DNA of 34,391 bases. Origin: SIG565 sp045650565 (GTDB taxonomy: Bacteria; Bacillota; Clostridia; Oscillospirales; Acutalibacteraceae). Position 1 is the first letter of the stretch; each line of letters begins with the position of its first letter. Positions 25,057 to 33,028 of the stretch are shown in pieces. The notes under the pieces are model-generated. The model worked only from the letters and a program-made list of their open reading frames with translations. It made no database searches and had not been told where the DNA came from. The DNA is taken from the NCBI GenBank assembly GCA_045650565.1, contig JAZRRG010000063.1, forward strand, positions 1-34,391. Direction: 5' to 3'. The position numbers were made by a program, and so were the translations under genes.

Positions 25057-25590
25057 ATGAAAATGTCTTATGTAAAAAAATCAATTATCACAGCCGCATG
25101 TATTGCATTATGCGTTGTATTACCTATGGCTTTCCACGCTATACCTAATGCCGGTAGCATTATAAGTCCTATGCATATCCCCGTATTACTGTGCGGACTT
25201 ATTTGCGGTTGGCCATTTGGGCTTCTTTGCGGATTGGCGGGTCCTGCATTGTCATCCCTGTTTACAGGTATGCCGCCTGTGGCATATTTGCCGAGTATGC
25301 TGGTTGAACTCGCAGCATTTGGACTTATCAGCGGCATTTTGATTAGTGTTATCAAAACAAAGAATTTATATGCAGATTTGTATATAAGTCTTTTAGTAGC
25401 TATGCTTGGAGGCAGAATTATTGCAGGTGCAGCAAAAGCACTTATCTTCGCCGGTGGTAATTATTCTATAATGGCGTGGGTGACCTCTTACTTTATAACC
25501 GCTTGGCCGGGTATTGTTATTCAGATTGTAATTATTCCCGCAATAGTTTTTGCACTCGAAAAGGCAAGACTAATACCTAAAAGGTATTAG
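25057..25590 (+). CDS. ECF transporter S component, substrate unknown
   Basis: This is the substrate-capturing membrane protein of the ECF importer. It has 177 residues and about six hydrophobic helices, with a short basic start. The segment SPMHIPVLLCGLICGWPFGLL and then SSLFTGMPPVAYLPSM is the conserved loop-helix pattern of one S-component group. I do not recall a proven ligand for it; vitamin precursors or nucleoside-like compounds are possible. GGAGAG lies about 7 bases before the ATG. It directly follows ecfT, and its downstream neighbour is a P-loop kinase, which suggests capture by phosphorylation after uptake. Confidence 0.87.
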   Translation: MKMSYVKKSIITAACIALCVVLPMAFHAIPNAGSIISPMHIPVLLCGLICGWPFGLLCGLAGPALSSLFTGMPPVAYLPSMLVELAAFGLISGILISVIKTKNLYADLYISLLVAMLGGRIIAGAAKALIFAGGNYSIMAWVTSYFITAWPGIVIQIVIIPAIVFALEKARLIPKRY

Positions 25591-25591
25591 T
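25569..25591 (+). other. Hairpin over the stop codon of the S-component gene
   Basis: ACTAATACC (25569-25577) and GGTATTAGT (25583-25591) form a perfect 9-bp stem with a TAAAA loop. It contains the TAG stop codon and has no long T-run after it, so it is more likely a stability or processing element between the transporter and kinase genes than a terminator. Confidence 0.4.
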
Positions 25592-25626
25592 GTTATAAAT
25601 TTTCCCGAAAGGAATCAAAGAGATAA

Positions 25627-26673
25627 ATGGGCATTGAGTTTTACCTTACCGAGCAGTTAAAAAGCCATCCGTCAATGCAGCCGCAGGATGTAATTAAACT
25701 TTGTTATCAGGCAGCATACGGGGCTGAGCATTTGCTGAAGGATGTAGCTGCGGCTTTGGAGGGACTCCAAAAGGAATTTGAAGCAGTGGGCGCAAAGGAC
25801 GGTATATTGTTTGAAAAAATTTCAGACACAGTGTGCCGAGTAAATTTAGCATCTTGGAAATTCAAAAAACTACCGATAGAGTGGCTTTTTAATATGTTTG
25901 TAGCATCGGTTAATAACGATAGTCCAAACGATGAACTGCTTTGTAATTACATATCCGAAGCCGAGAGGGTATTAGGTAATGCATCTATAAATTTCACTAA
26001 AGAGCAGTGGCAGGACTATCTTTGCGAATATAAAAGAATGGGTATGCCCGCCGCCCGTCATACACACAGTTATCGACAAGCCGAGAAACCCGCATATAGA
26101 ATTGTGAACAGTAAATTTATACGGCTGTTTCCGATATTAGAGCATATAGTCAGCACGTGTGACAAAGCACCCTGTGTTATTGCAATAGATGGCAGGGCAG
26201 CATCGGGTAAAACTACTGTGGCTGAGCAATTGAAGGCGGTAATCGGTGCTGATATCGTGCAGATGGACGATTTCTTTTTGCCGCCCATTCTTCGCACCGC
26301 CGAGCGCCTTGGCAGTACGGGCGGTAACATACATTATGAAAGATTCATAGAAGAGGTTTTGCCATATATATCCAAACCCGATAGCTTCACCTACCGAATT
26401 TTCGATTGTTCTAAAATGGACTATAATGGAGAGAAAAAAATCGACAATACTCATTTTCGTATTGTCGAGGGTTCATACAGCACACACCCTTTGTTTAAAG
26501 CTTATGCCGATATAACTGTTTTTTCGAGCGTTGAGCCCGAGGAACAAATGCGAAGAATTGTTGCTAGAAACGGCGAGGAATTAGCCGAGATGTTTAAACT
26601 TAAATGGATTCCGTTCGAGGAAAAATATTTTACAGAATTTTCTGTTTTGCAAAAAGCAGATATAGTAATATAA
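25627..26673 (+). CDS. Two-domain protein with C-terminal uridine-kinase-like P-loop domain
   Basis: The C-terminal half (from about residue 180 of 348) is a P-loop kinase of the uridine kinase/phosphoribulokinase type: IAIDGRAASGKTT near residue 183, then VQMDDFFLPP, an RFIEEVLPYI segment, VEGSYSTHPLF and VEPEEQMRRIVARNG. Such enzymes phosphorylate a nucleoside or another small alcohol with ATP. The N-terminal half (QDVIKLCYQAAYGAEHLL, KKLPIEWLFNMFV) is a helical domain I know only as an uncharacterised clostridial module. The ATG has purine-rich sequence upstream (GAAAGGAATCAAAGAG). It ends the ECF operon, after a 36-base gap from the S component, and probably acts on the imported substrate. 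The real substrate is not identifiable from sequence. Confidence 0.75.
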   Translation: MGIEFYLTEQLKSHPSMQPQDVIKLCYQAAYGAEHLLKDVAAALEGLQKEFEAVGAKDGILFEKISDTVCRVNLASWKFKKLPIEWLFNMFVASVNNDSPNDELLCNYISEAERVLGNASINFTKEQWQDYLCEYKRMGMPAARHTHSYRQAEKPAYRIVNSKFIRLFPILEHIVSTCDKAPCVIAIDGRAASGKTTVAEQLKAVIGADIVQMDDFFLPPILRTAERLGSTGGNIHYERFIEEVLPYISKPDSFTYRIFDCSKMDYNGEKKIDNTHFRIVEGSYSTHPLFKAYADITVFSSVEPEEQMRRIVARNGEELAEMFKLKWIPFEEKYFTEFSVLQKADIVI

Positions 26674-26677
26674 AATA

Positions 26678-26712
26678 AAAACCGTTGTGATAAAATTCAT
26701 CACAACGGTTTT
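26678..26712. terminator. Bidirectional terminator between the kinase gene and ireB
   Basis: AAAACCGTTGTGAT (26678-26691) and ATCACAACGGTTTT (26699-26712) form a 14-bp stem around AAAATTC-like loop sequence. T-runs lie at both ends, and the flanking genes are convergent. Confidence 0.88.
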
Positions 26713-26715
26713 GCT

Positions 26716-26970
26716 TTAGTTTGAGAGATAATGCTTTACAAGTGTTTGTAAAAGCGCATCACGGTCAACCCTACGAATAAGCGAACGTGCATTATTGTGG
26801 GTTGTGATATATGTCGGGTCTTCTGATAAAATATAACCGACAATCTGGTTTATGGGGTTGTAGCCCTTTTCTTTAAGAGCATCGTAAACGGCGGTAAGTA
26901 TGCGCCTTATCTCTATTTCCTGCTCGTTTCCGAGTGAAAAGGTCATAGTATCTGTATTTGGATTGTTCAT
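26716..26970 (-). CDS. ireB: IreB family regulatory phosphoprotein
   Basis: An 84-residue member of the IreB/YrzL (DUF965) family. In Enterococcus faecalis IreB is the substrate of the Ser/Thr kinase IreK and influences cephalosporin resistance. Here the sequence shows the threonine-rich N-terminus (NPNTDTMTFSLG) where phosphorylation occurs, then the helical core VYDALKEKGYNPINQIVGYILSEDPTYITTHNNAR. The ATG at 26970 is chosen for GAGGGTG about 6 bases upstream; a GTG three codons earlier overlaps that site. No kinase or phosphatase partner is in the window. A weak promoter (TTGTGT, 17 bases, TAGAAT) precedes it, just after pheT. Confidence 0.93.
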   Translation of the reverse strand: MNNPNTDTMTFSLGNEQEIEIRRILTAVYDALKEKGYNPINQIVGYILSEDPTYITTHNNARSLIRRVDRDALLQTLVKHYLSN

Positions 26971-27046
26971 CAGTAACACCCTCTCTTTAAAGTATTTGTC
27001 TTTATTTATATTCTATAACAAAAAATATAAAAACACAAGAACTTTT

Positions 27047-29437
27047 TTAGCTACGAAGAATTGCGCCGACACTCTCTAATTTTTTGATGATTCTGTTTGT
27101 AACATTTTCAATCTCTTCATCACTCAGTGTAGCATCAGCGCTTCTAAGCCAAACGCTGAAGGCAACACTCTTTTTTCCATCGGGAATTTGTGAGCCCGAG
27201 TATACATCGAACAGTTCAACCTTCTCACAAAGACGTGAAGCGCCTGAAATAATTGCTTTTTCAAGTGTGCCAACAGGTAAATCAATATCGCAAAGCATAG
27301 CAAAGTCACGCTCAACTGCGGGGAATTTGGGTAATGGCTTATAGAAAACCTTGCGTTTGTTTATGCTAAACAACTCATCCATTTTGATTTCAGCTATATA
27401 AATGCGTGGCTCAATATCATAGCTTGCCGCAATTTTGGGGTGAACCTCACCAAAGGTACCAACCAATTTATTGTTGGCAAGTATTTCTGCCTGGCGACCC
27501 GGGTGTAAATATGGCTCACTGCTTCTCTGATAGTCGCTATGTGCGCCGAAAAGCACTAAAATATCCTCAATTATGCCCTTGAGCGTAAAGAAATCTTCAT
27601 CCTTGCCGTAAATGCCGATAGATAATGTCGGCAGCTCATCGGGCTGCTCGGTTACGGGCAGGGACTTCGGAATAAAGCGTTTACTTACCTCGAAAAATCT
27701 ACCATCGGCAATTTTGCGGTTAATGTTGGTTGAGAGTACCGACAGCATACTTGTAGTCAGCTGTGTGCGCATGGTAGAATATTCGTCACCCAACGGGTTT
27801 ATAAGGCAAATTTGATTGCGCCTTGCGTCTTCCTTATCAAGACACAGCGTATCAACCGCTTTAGAGCCGATAAACGAATAGGTGGTAATTTCATTAGCAC
27901 CCAAAGAGCAAAGAAGCGATTTCAAAGCATCGGTCTTAATTCTTTCGGGTAATTTTTTACCTCGTGTTACCTCACCACGCATTTTGGTACCAACTATATG
28001 GTCATAGCCGTAAATACGCATAATTTCTTCCGCTAAATCTGCTCTGCCCTCAATATCATCACGAATTGACGGTACACGGCAGGTGAGAGTATCTCCATCA
28101 ATAGTTGTTTCAAGGCCAAGACTGTTAAGTATAGATAATATCTTATCCTCCGGCACATCAACGCCTACAAGCTCGAGTATACTCTTTGTTTTAACCGTGA
28201 TAATTTTGTCCTCGGGAAGCCCCTTGTTTTTATCGATTTCACCCTCGATTATATCACCCGCATCAAGCTCGAAAATGAGCTGTAATGCACGTTCCATAGC
28301 AAAGCGTGTGTTTACTATGTCAACACCCTTTTCAAACCTACCGCTTGATTCGGTGCGAATGCCGAGCGCTCTACCTGTGTGGCGGATATTGTCACGCTTA
28401 AACTTTGCCGATTCCAAGAATAAAGAGGTGGTGGATTCGGTAATTTCACTTTCAAGTCCACCCATAATACCTGCAAGGCAAGAGGGTACTTCGCCATCGG
28501 CGATTACTAACATTTCGGGGCTGAGATTATATTCCTTGCCGTCAAGCGTTGTGATTTTCTCACCCTGTACTGCATTCCTTACAATTACGTGCTTTCCACG
28601 CAGCTCATCATAGTTAAAGGCGTGCATCGGCTGACCCGTTTCAAGCATAACAAAGTTGGTAATATCAACAATGTTGTTAATCGGGCGCATACCTGAGGCG
28701 GTAATTGCTTTTTTCATCCAGTCGGGCGACTCTTTTATACGCAAGTTTTTAACAACTCTACCTACATAGCGTGGGCAAAGCTCATAATTCTCAACATCGA
28801 TTTTTATATAGTCATTTATATCTGAGCCGATGGTTTTGTAGTTCGGTACGGGTGGCGTATATTTTGTGCCGAGCACCACCGAAATTTCTTTTGCAACACC
28901 GAGGAAGCAGTTGCAGTCGGGGCGGTTGGCGGTAATCTTAAAGTCAATAATATAGTCGTTAAGGCCAAGCACCTCACGCATATCGGTGCCGGGTGTTAAA
29001 TCTCCCTTTAGGATTAAGATACCGTGAACACTCGCACCCTCATAATCGGCTTCGGTAAGGCATAGCTCCTCACCCGAGCAGAGCATTCCAAAGGAATCAA
29101 CACCACGCAGTTTTCCTGCTTTAATATTCATACCGTTAGGCAAGGCACTGTCGTGAAGTGCGGCGGGTACAAGGTCGCCAACCTTTATGTTTTGTGCGCC
29201 CGTTACTATTTGAACAGTATCATCGGTGCCGATATCCATTTGACAAATTTGCAAATGGTCACTGTTTTCGTGGGGTGTGATTTCTTTAATTTTAGCAACT
29301 ACAACATTGCGGATTTTGTCGCCCGTGTTTTCGATAGATTCAACCTCAAAGCCCGCCATAATCATTTTATCGCAAAGCTCTTGGACGGGGACATTTATTT
29401 CAACATAATTTTTTAATTGATTCAGTGATATCTTCAT
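27047..29437 (-). CDS. pheT: Phenylalanyl-tRNA synthetase beta subunit
   Basis: This is the large subunit of the (alpha-beta)2 PheRS that charges tRNA-Phe. Its 796 residues give the full bacterial domain order: an N-terminal tRNA-binding OB domain (VVAKIKEITPHENSDHLQIC), the B3/B4 editing region (MRPINNIVDITNFVMLETGQPMHAF is the core), the B5 domain, a catalytic-like domain with NPLGDEYSTMRTQL, and a C-terminal ferredoxin-fold anticodon-binding domain (LPKFPAVERDFAM) from about residue 700. It lies 12 bases downstream of pheS and is under the same T-box control. GGAGGGGT lies upstream of the ATG. Confidence 0.97.
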   Translation of the reverse strand: MKISLNQLKNYVEINVPVQELCDKMIMAGFEVESIENTGDKIRNVVVAKIKEITPHENSDHLQICQMDIGTDDTVQIVTGAQNIKVGDLVPAALHDSALPNGMNIKAGKLRGVDSFGMLCSGEELCLTEADYEGASVHGILILKGDLTPGTDMREVLGLNDYIIDFKITANRPDCNCFLGVAKEISVVLGTKYTPPVPNYKTIGSDINDYIKIDVENYELCPRYVGRVVKNLRIKESPDWMKKAITASGMRPINNIVDITNFVMLETGQPMHAFNYDELRGKHVIVRNAVQGEKITTLDGKEYNLSPEMLVIADGEVPSCLAGIMGGLESEITESTTSLFLESAKFKRDNIRHTGRALGIRTESSGRFEKGVDIVNTRFAMERALQLIFELDAGDIIEGEIDKNKGLPEDKIITVKTKSILELVGVDVPEDKILSILNSLGLETTIDGDTLTCRVPSIRDDIEGRADLAEEIMRIYGYDHIVGTKMRGEVTRGKKLPERIKTDALKSLLCSLGANEITTYSFIGSKAVDTLCLDKEDARRNQICLINPLGDEYSTMRTQLTTSMLSVLSTNINRKIADGRFFEVSKRFIPKSLPVTEQPDELPTLSIGIYGKDEDFFTLKGIIEDILVLFGAHSDYQRSSEPYLHPGRQAEILANNKLVGTFGEVHPKIAASYDIEPRIYIAEIKMDELFSINKRKVFYKPLPKFPAVERDFAMLCDIDLPVGTLEKAIISGASRLCEKVELFDVYSGSQIPDGKKSVAFSVWLRSADATLSDEEIENVTNRIIKKLESVGAILRS

Positions 29438-29449
29438 TTTTACCCCTCC

Positions 29450-30469
29450 TTAAAACTGCTCTAAGAAACGCTTGTCGTTCTCAAACAGCAAACGGATGTC
29501 ACTTATTTTATGGCTTGTTGTGGTAAGTCGGTCAAGTCCTATACCAAAGGCAAAGCCCGAATATTCCTGGGGGTCAATACCGCAGTTGCGAAGAACGTTG
29601 GGATGCACCATACCTGCACCCAAAATTTCTATCCAGCCGCTGCCCTTACAAACACGGCAGCCCTTACCTCCACATTCCGAACAGGTAACATCGACCTCAA
29701 CGCTCGGCTCTGTAAACGGGAAGAAGGAGGGGCGGAATTTAACGGCGGTACCCTTGCCGTAAATTTCGTGTGCAAATTGCTCAAGCACACCTTTTAAGTC
29801 ACACATAGTAACGCCTTTATCAACCACAAGTCCCTCAATTTGATGGAAAACAGGGGAGTGGGTAGCATCAACCTCATCGGCACGGAAAACTCGACCCGGG
29901 CAGATAATTCGTATAGGCGGCTTGCGGTTTTCCATAACACGAATTTGCGCAGCCGAGGTTTGTGTGCGAAGCAAAATGTTGTCGGCTAAATAAAAGGTAT
30001 CCTGCATATCACGAGCAGGGTGGTCGGCAGGGACATTGAGCGCCTCAAAGCAGTAGTGCTCGGTTTCAACCTCGGGTCCGTCAACAATATCAAAGCCCAT
30101 CGACTGAAAAATATCTATCATATTATTAAGCACCGAATTTAATGGATGCAAATGACCAACCTTGCTCCTTTTTGCAGGCATTGTGATATCTATAGTTTCT
30201 TCCTTTAATTTTTGAAGAGTAGCCGCATTTTTTAGCTCCTCGGTTTTAGCGGTTATAAACTCCTCAACCTCGCTTTTTGCTTGGTTTACAAGCTGTCCCA
30301 TAACGGGGCGCTCATCGGGAGATAGGGAACCCAATTGCTTTAAAATGGCGGTAAGCTCACCCTTTTTACCCAGATATTTAACTCTGATTTCCTCAATTTC
30401 GGGCATAGTAGCGGCAACACTAACTGCCGATATAGCCGATGCCTTGATTTCTTCTAACCTTTGTTTCAT
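29450..30469 (-). CDS. pheS: Phenylalanyl-tRNA synthetase alpha subunit
   Basis: This is the catalytic subunit of PheRS. It has 339 residues with an N-terminal coiled coil, class II motif 2 around TEHYCFEALNVPADHPARDM, motif region GRVFRADEVDATHSPVFHQIEGLVVDKG, and motif 3 FAFGIGLDRL. A cysteine cluster C-x2-C-x3-C-x2-C (CSECGGKGCRVC) precedes GSGWIEILG, as in many Bacillota PheS. The ATG follows GGAGGAATACT. It is the first gene of pheST, 12 bases from pheT, and its leader is a T-box that reads the charging state of tRNA-Phe. Confidence 0.97.
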   Translation of the reverse strand: MKQRLEEIKASAISAVSVAATMPEIEEIRVKYLGKKGELTAILKQLGSLSPDERPVMGQLVNQAKSEVEEFITAKTEELKNAATLQKLKEETIDITMPAKRSKVGHLHPLNSVLNNMIDIFQSMGFDIVDGPEVETEHYCFEALNVPADHPARDMQDTFYLADNILLRTQTSAAQIRVMENRKPPIRIICPGRVFRADEVDATHSPVFHQIEGLVVDKGVTMCDLKGVLEQFAHEIYGKGTAVKFRPSFFPFTEPSVEVDVTCSECGGKGCRVCKGSGWIEILGAGMVHPNVLRNCGIDPQEYSGFAFGIGLDRLTTTSHKISDIRLLFENDKRFLEQF

Positions 30470-30479
30470 AGTATTCCTC

Positions 30480-30740
30480 CAAAAAAATAAACTCCGCCCC
30501 TGTATACAGGGACGAAGCTACAAAATACAAACTCCGTGGTACCACCCACATTTTCGCTCGAGAGCAAACACTCTTTTGACCGTTAACGGTGTCAGCCGTT
30601 GGCACCTACTGTTGCTTCAGCGCCACTGCTCAGAAGGGAACTTCGATAAAAATTTTTACATAAACACACTTTCAGCCACGGTGCGTTCTCTCTGAATGAA
30701 AAATAAAAATCTACTTTTCTTCATCACTGCATTTATACTA
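30480..30740 (-). promoter_or_regulatory. Phe T-box leader of pheST
   Basis: The conserved T-box is TGTGGGTGGTACCACGGA at 30533-30550 (minus strand). Its TGGT bulge can pair with the ACCA end of uncharged tRNA-Phe, consistent with an A discriminator. Further upstream, a TTC specifier candidate lies at 30638-30640 in GAAGTTCCCTTCTG, at the 3' side of a stem I whose 5' strand is the CAGAGAG around 30687-30695. The downstream terminator is at 30491-30517, and TACCACGGAG supplies the antiterminator strand. Uncharged tRNA-Phe should favour read-through into pheS. This fills the gap between pheS and the sigK half. Confidence 0.9.
30484..30517 (-). terminator. Intrinsic terminator of the pheST T-box
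   Basis: On the minus strand CTTCGTCCCTG and CAGGGGCGGAG form an 11-position stem (two of them G-T) around TATA, followed by TTTATTTTTTT. The stem lies 22 bases before the pheS ATG and competes with the T-box antiterminator. Confidence 0.88.
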
Positions 30741-30746
30741 AAAGGT

Positions 30747-30775
30747 ATATTAACACATAAAAATAAAAAAAGCAA
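30747..30775 (-). promoter_or_regulatory. Probable promoter of the pheST leader
   Basis: On the minus strand TTGCTT (30770-30775) is 17 bases from TAATAT (30747-30752), which places the start of the T-box RNA near 30740. An alternative TATAAA about 15 bases downstream lacks a good -35 at 17 bases. The promoter lies immediately after the sigK half. Confidence 0.5.
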
Positions 30776-30782
30776 GTTTTTT

Positions 30783-31145
30783 CTAAAAAAGTTGGCGAAG
30801 CTTTAGCAGTGCCGCCTTTTCTATGCGAGATACATAGGAGCGTGAGATTCCGAGTTTTTTTGCAATCTCGTGTTGGGTGAGCTCCTCGCAGCCACCAAGC
30901 CCGTAGCGGTAGCATATAACGGTCTTTTCCCGTATATCGAGCGCATCGTTGATTATAAGCTTGAGCTTTTGCAATTTAAGCTTTGTGTCTATTTTTTCGG
31001 CGACATCAATGTCATCGGCAATTATATCAATAAGGGTTAGAGTGTTGCCATCCTTATCGGTGTCAATAGGGTCAGAGATATAAACGTCCTGACTTGATTT
31101 TTTCAGGTTCCTGAAATACATTAAAATTTCGTTTGCTATCCTCAC
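30783..31145 (-). CDS. sigK: C-terminal half of an interrupted sigma factor (sigK, SpoIIIC-like)
   Basis: About 119 residues match the C-terminal part of sporulation sigma factors K/E: ANEILMYFRNLKKSSQDVY at the end of region 2, then DPIDTDKDGNTLTLIDII, and region 4 with DIREKTVICYRYGLGG and the HTH KKLGISRSYVSRIEKAALLKL. The SQDVYISDPI-x-D-KDGN segment is closer to SigK than SigE. Regions 1-2, including the rest of the core- and -10-binding part, are missing. Similarity starts sharply at about 31139 (I-x-NEILM); upstream codons in the same frame have no sigma pattern. The GTG at 31145 has no ribosome binding site, so it is not an independent gene. A serine recombinase gene runs into it, as with the skin element of B. 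subtilis sigK. It should become a full gene only after element excision. Confidence 0.85.
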   Translation of the reverse strand: MRIANEILMYFRNLKKSSQDVYISDPIDTDKDGNTLTLIDIIADDIDVAEKIDTKLKLQKLKLIINDALDIREKTVICYRYGLGGCEELTQHEIAKKLGISRSYVSRIEKAALLKLRQLF

Positions 31146-32937
31146 ACAAATCGGTTTTAGTTTGTGAACGAAAATCCTCAGTAGTATCTTCGTTGTAATC
31201 TACGTCCGAAAACTCTATGAGTTCTTCGTCATCATCTGTATCTATTTCGATGTGTTTTATGTAAGGTGTGATATCGGGTAGCTCAATATCACCGTCCTGC
31301 GAGCCGAATAAAATAACGTGTGCGTTTTCGCCATCCCAAATTACACGGCGTACAACACTTTGAATGGCGGCTCTCTTTTGTTCGTAGGACATATCATCAA
31401 TCGTGTTTTTGAAAACGCCCAGCATCTGACGAAGCACGTCAAACTCAATATCGCTAAAAGCGTGTTCAGCGGTAAGACTTATCATTTCGTCAATGCCCTG
31501 TGAGATTTTATCTATTTGGATATTCATTTCGTTAATACGGGCGGCTATTGATTTTTTTGCTCCAATTTCATCTAACTCAGCAAGTGTGTCTATGAGTGAG
31601 CTGACCTTTTTCTCAAGGTCGGCTTTTTCTTTTTTCATCGTACTTAACTTCTGCTCATACTGCTCACGGTTGCCGGTGTAGAAAATTTTACTTTTTTCAA
31701 GCTGCTTGACGAAATCACTTTTTTCGCCTGCGAGTTGCTTGATTTTCTCAATAACCGCAAGGTCTAATGTGTTACCGTTTGCGTTACGCTTATTGCAAAG
31801 GTCTTTTTTGCTACGCTCTTTCATCTTGCAGACATAAGTATATATGATTTCGCCGTCAGCAGTTTTCCGTTTGGAGAGTTTGGGGTACATACGGTTTCCG
31901 CAAGAGCAGAACAAAAGTCCCGTAAGCAAGGCCTCATTTCTTCTTGGTCTGCGGAAGGATTTTGATTTGTTTCGTTCAAGATTATCCTGAACACCCATCC
32001 AAATCTTGCCGGGGATAATACCTTGATGCTTACCAACCGAAACAATCCAATCACTGACAGGGTTGTAAACGGTGGCTTTGCCTTTTTCTTGGTCTGTACG
32101 GTTGTAGGCTAAAATTCCGTGTATGCCGTCAAATTCTTCTCTGGACGAAAACAGATCTGCATCCTTTAGTTTGAAGAATTCGTATGCTTCTTCGTCCGCA
32201 ATCATATATACGGGATTTTGCAGTATGGATTTAATTGAAAATCGAGTGAAGTGGTTGCCGTTTTTCGTCATTATTCTGCGCTGTATTAACTCTGCTTCAG
32301 TAAGTGTTAAAGAGCCTGTTTTAATAAACAAATCAAATATAAGCTTAACAGTTTCGGCTTCTTCGGGAATAAGTTTTAGTCTGCAAGCCTTTTTGGTTTT
32401 GCCGTCAACCGTAACGCTCTTAACACTTTCACTGCAATATCCTGTAGGAGTATTACCGCCGAGCCAACGTCCAGTCTTTGCCAATTCGTGCATATTATCT
32501 CTGATACGCTCAGCAATGGTCTCACGTTCGAGTTGTGCGAATACAGAGGCAATATACATCATTGCTCTGCCCATAGGGGTTGCTGTATCAAACTGTTCAC
32601 GGATAGACACAAAGACGATATCCCGGCGGTTAAGGTCTTCAATAAGTGATGAAAAGTCGCTGACATTACGGCTAACACGGTCAAGACGGTAAACCACAAG
32701 TGCCTTAAATTCTCCACGGTCGACGTGTGCCATCATTTTTTTGAAGGCAGGGCGGTTGACGTTTCCACCCGAAAAACCTTCGTCCTCAAATACTACCGCT
32801 TTCTCTGCGGCTTCATCACCGTAATGAGTTCGTATGTATTCACGGCAAAGTTCCACCTGATTTCCGATACTTTCACCCTTGCCTGTGAATTTAGACTTTC
32901 GTGAATAAATCGCAATTACATTAGACGTATTTTTCAT
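31072..32937 (-). CDS. Large serine recombinase (SpoIVCA-like) next to the sigK half
   Basis: The 621-residue site-specific recombinase has the resolvase catalytic domain first: IAIYSRKSKFTGKGESIGNQ with the nucleophilic serine in YSRKS, then YRLDRVSRNVSDF, and GRAMMYIASVFAQLERETIAERI. A recombinase domain and a zinc ribbon (FCSCGNRMYP ... YVCKMKERSKKDLC) follow, then a long coiled coil and a charged C-terminus. The start at 32937 is chosen because AAGGGGG lies 6 bases upstream; the ATG at 32943 touches that site. Its last 22 or so codons (to 31072) are read out of frame from the sigK half, so its tail exists only in the integrated state. It is likely the excisionase/integrase of the element occupying sigK. 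Confidence 0.92.
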   Translation of the reverse strand: MKNTSNVIAIYSRKSKFTGKGESIGNQVELCREYIRTHYGDEAAEKAVVFEDEGFSGGNVNRPAFKKMMAHVDRGEFKALVVYRLDRVSRNVSDFSSLIEDLNRRDIVFVSIREQFDTATPMGRAMMYIASVFAQLERETIAERIRDNMHELAKTGRWLGGNTPTGYCSESVKSVTVDGKTKKACRLKLIPEEAETVKLIFDLFIKTGSLTLTEAELIQRRIMTKNGNHFTRFSIKSILQNPVYMIADEEAYEFFKLKDADLFSSREEFDGIHGILAYNRTDQEKGKATVYNPVSDWIVSVGKHQGIIPGKIWMGVQDNLERNKSKSFRRPRRNEALLTGLLFCSCGNRMYPKLSKRKTADGEIIYTYVCKMKERSKKDLCNKRNANGNTLDLAVIEKIKQLAGEKSDFVKQLEKSKIFYTGNREQYEQKLSTMKKEKADLEKKVSSLIDTLAELDEIGAKKSIAARINEMNIQIDKISQGIDEMISLTAEHAFSDIEFDVLRQMLGVFKNTIDDMSYEQKRAAIQSVVRRVIWDGENAHVILFGSQDGDIELPDITPYIKHIEIDTDDDEELIEFSDVDYNEDTTEDFRSQTKTDLCEDSKRNFNVFQEPEKIKSGRLYL

Positions 32938-32977
32938 AAACATCCCCCTTAGGCTTTTATGTTATGCTATATAGGTT

Positions 32978-33006
32978 AGTATATCATAAAGTAACAAGCT
33001 TGTAAA
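32978..33006 (-). promoter_or_regulatory. Promoter of the serine recombinase gene, with a palindrome in the spacer
   Basis: On the minus strand TTTACA (33001-33006) is 17 bases from TATACT (32978-32983). A perfect 10-base palindrome ACAAGCTTGT (32994-33003) overlaps the -35 and the spacer and could be an operator. The pattern is that of the vegetative sigma factor rather than SigE (KMATATT and CATACANT). The gene start is 40 bases beyond the -10. Confidence 0.7.
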
Positions 33007-33028
33007 GGGCACAATTTTCGTATATAAA

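Noticed and set aside
30783..31145. A complete small sigma-like regulator starting at the GTG at 31145
   Set aside because: There is no ribosome binding site before the GTG, regions 1-2 of the sigma factor are missing, and a recombinase gene runs through the start. A split sigK fits better.
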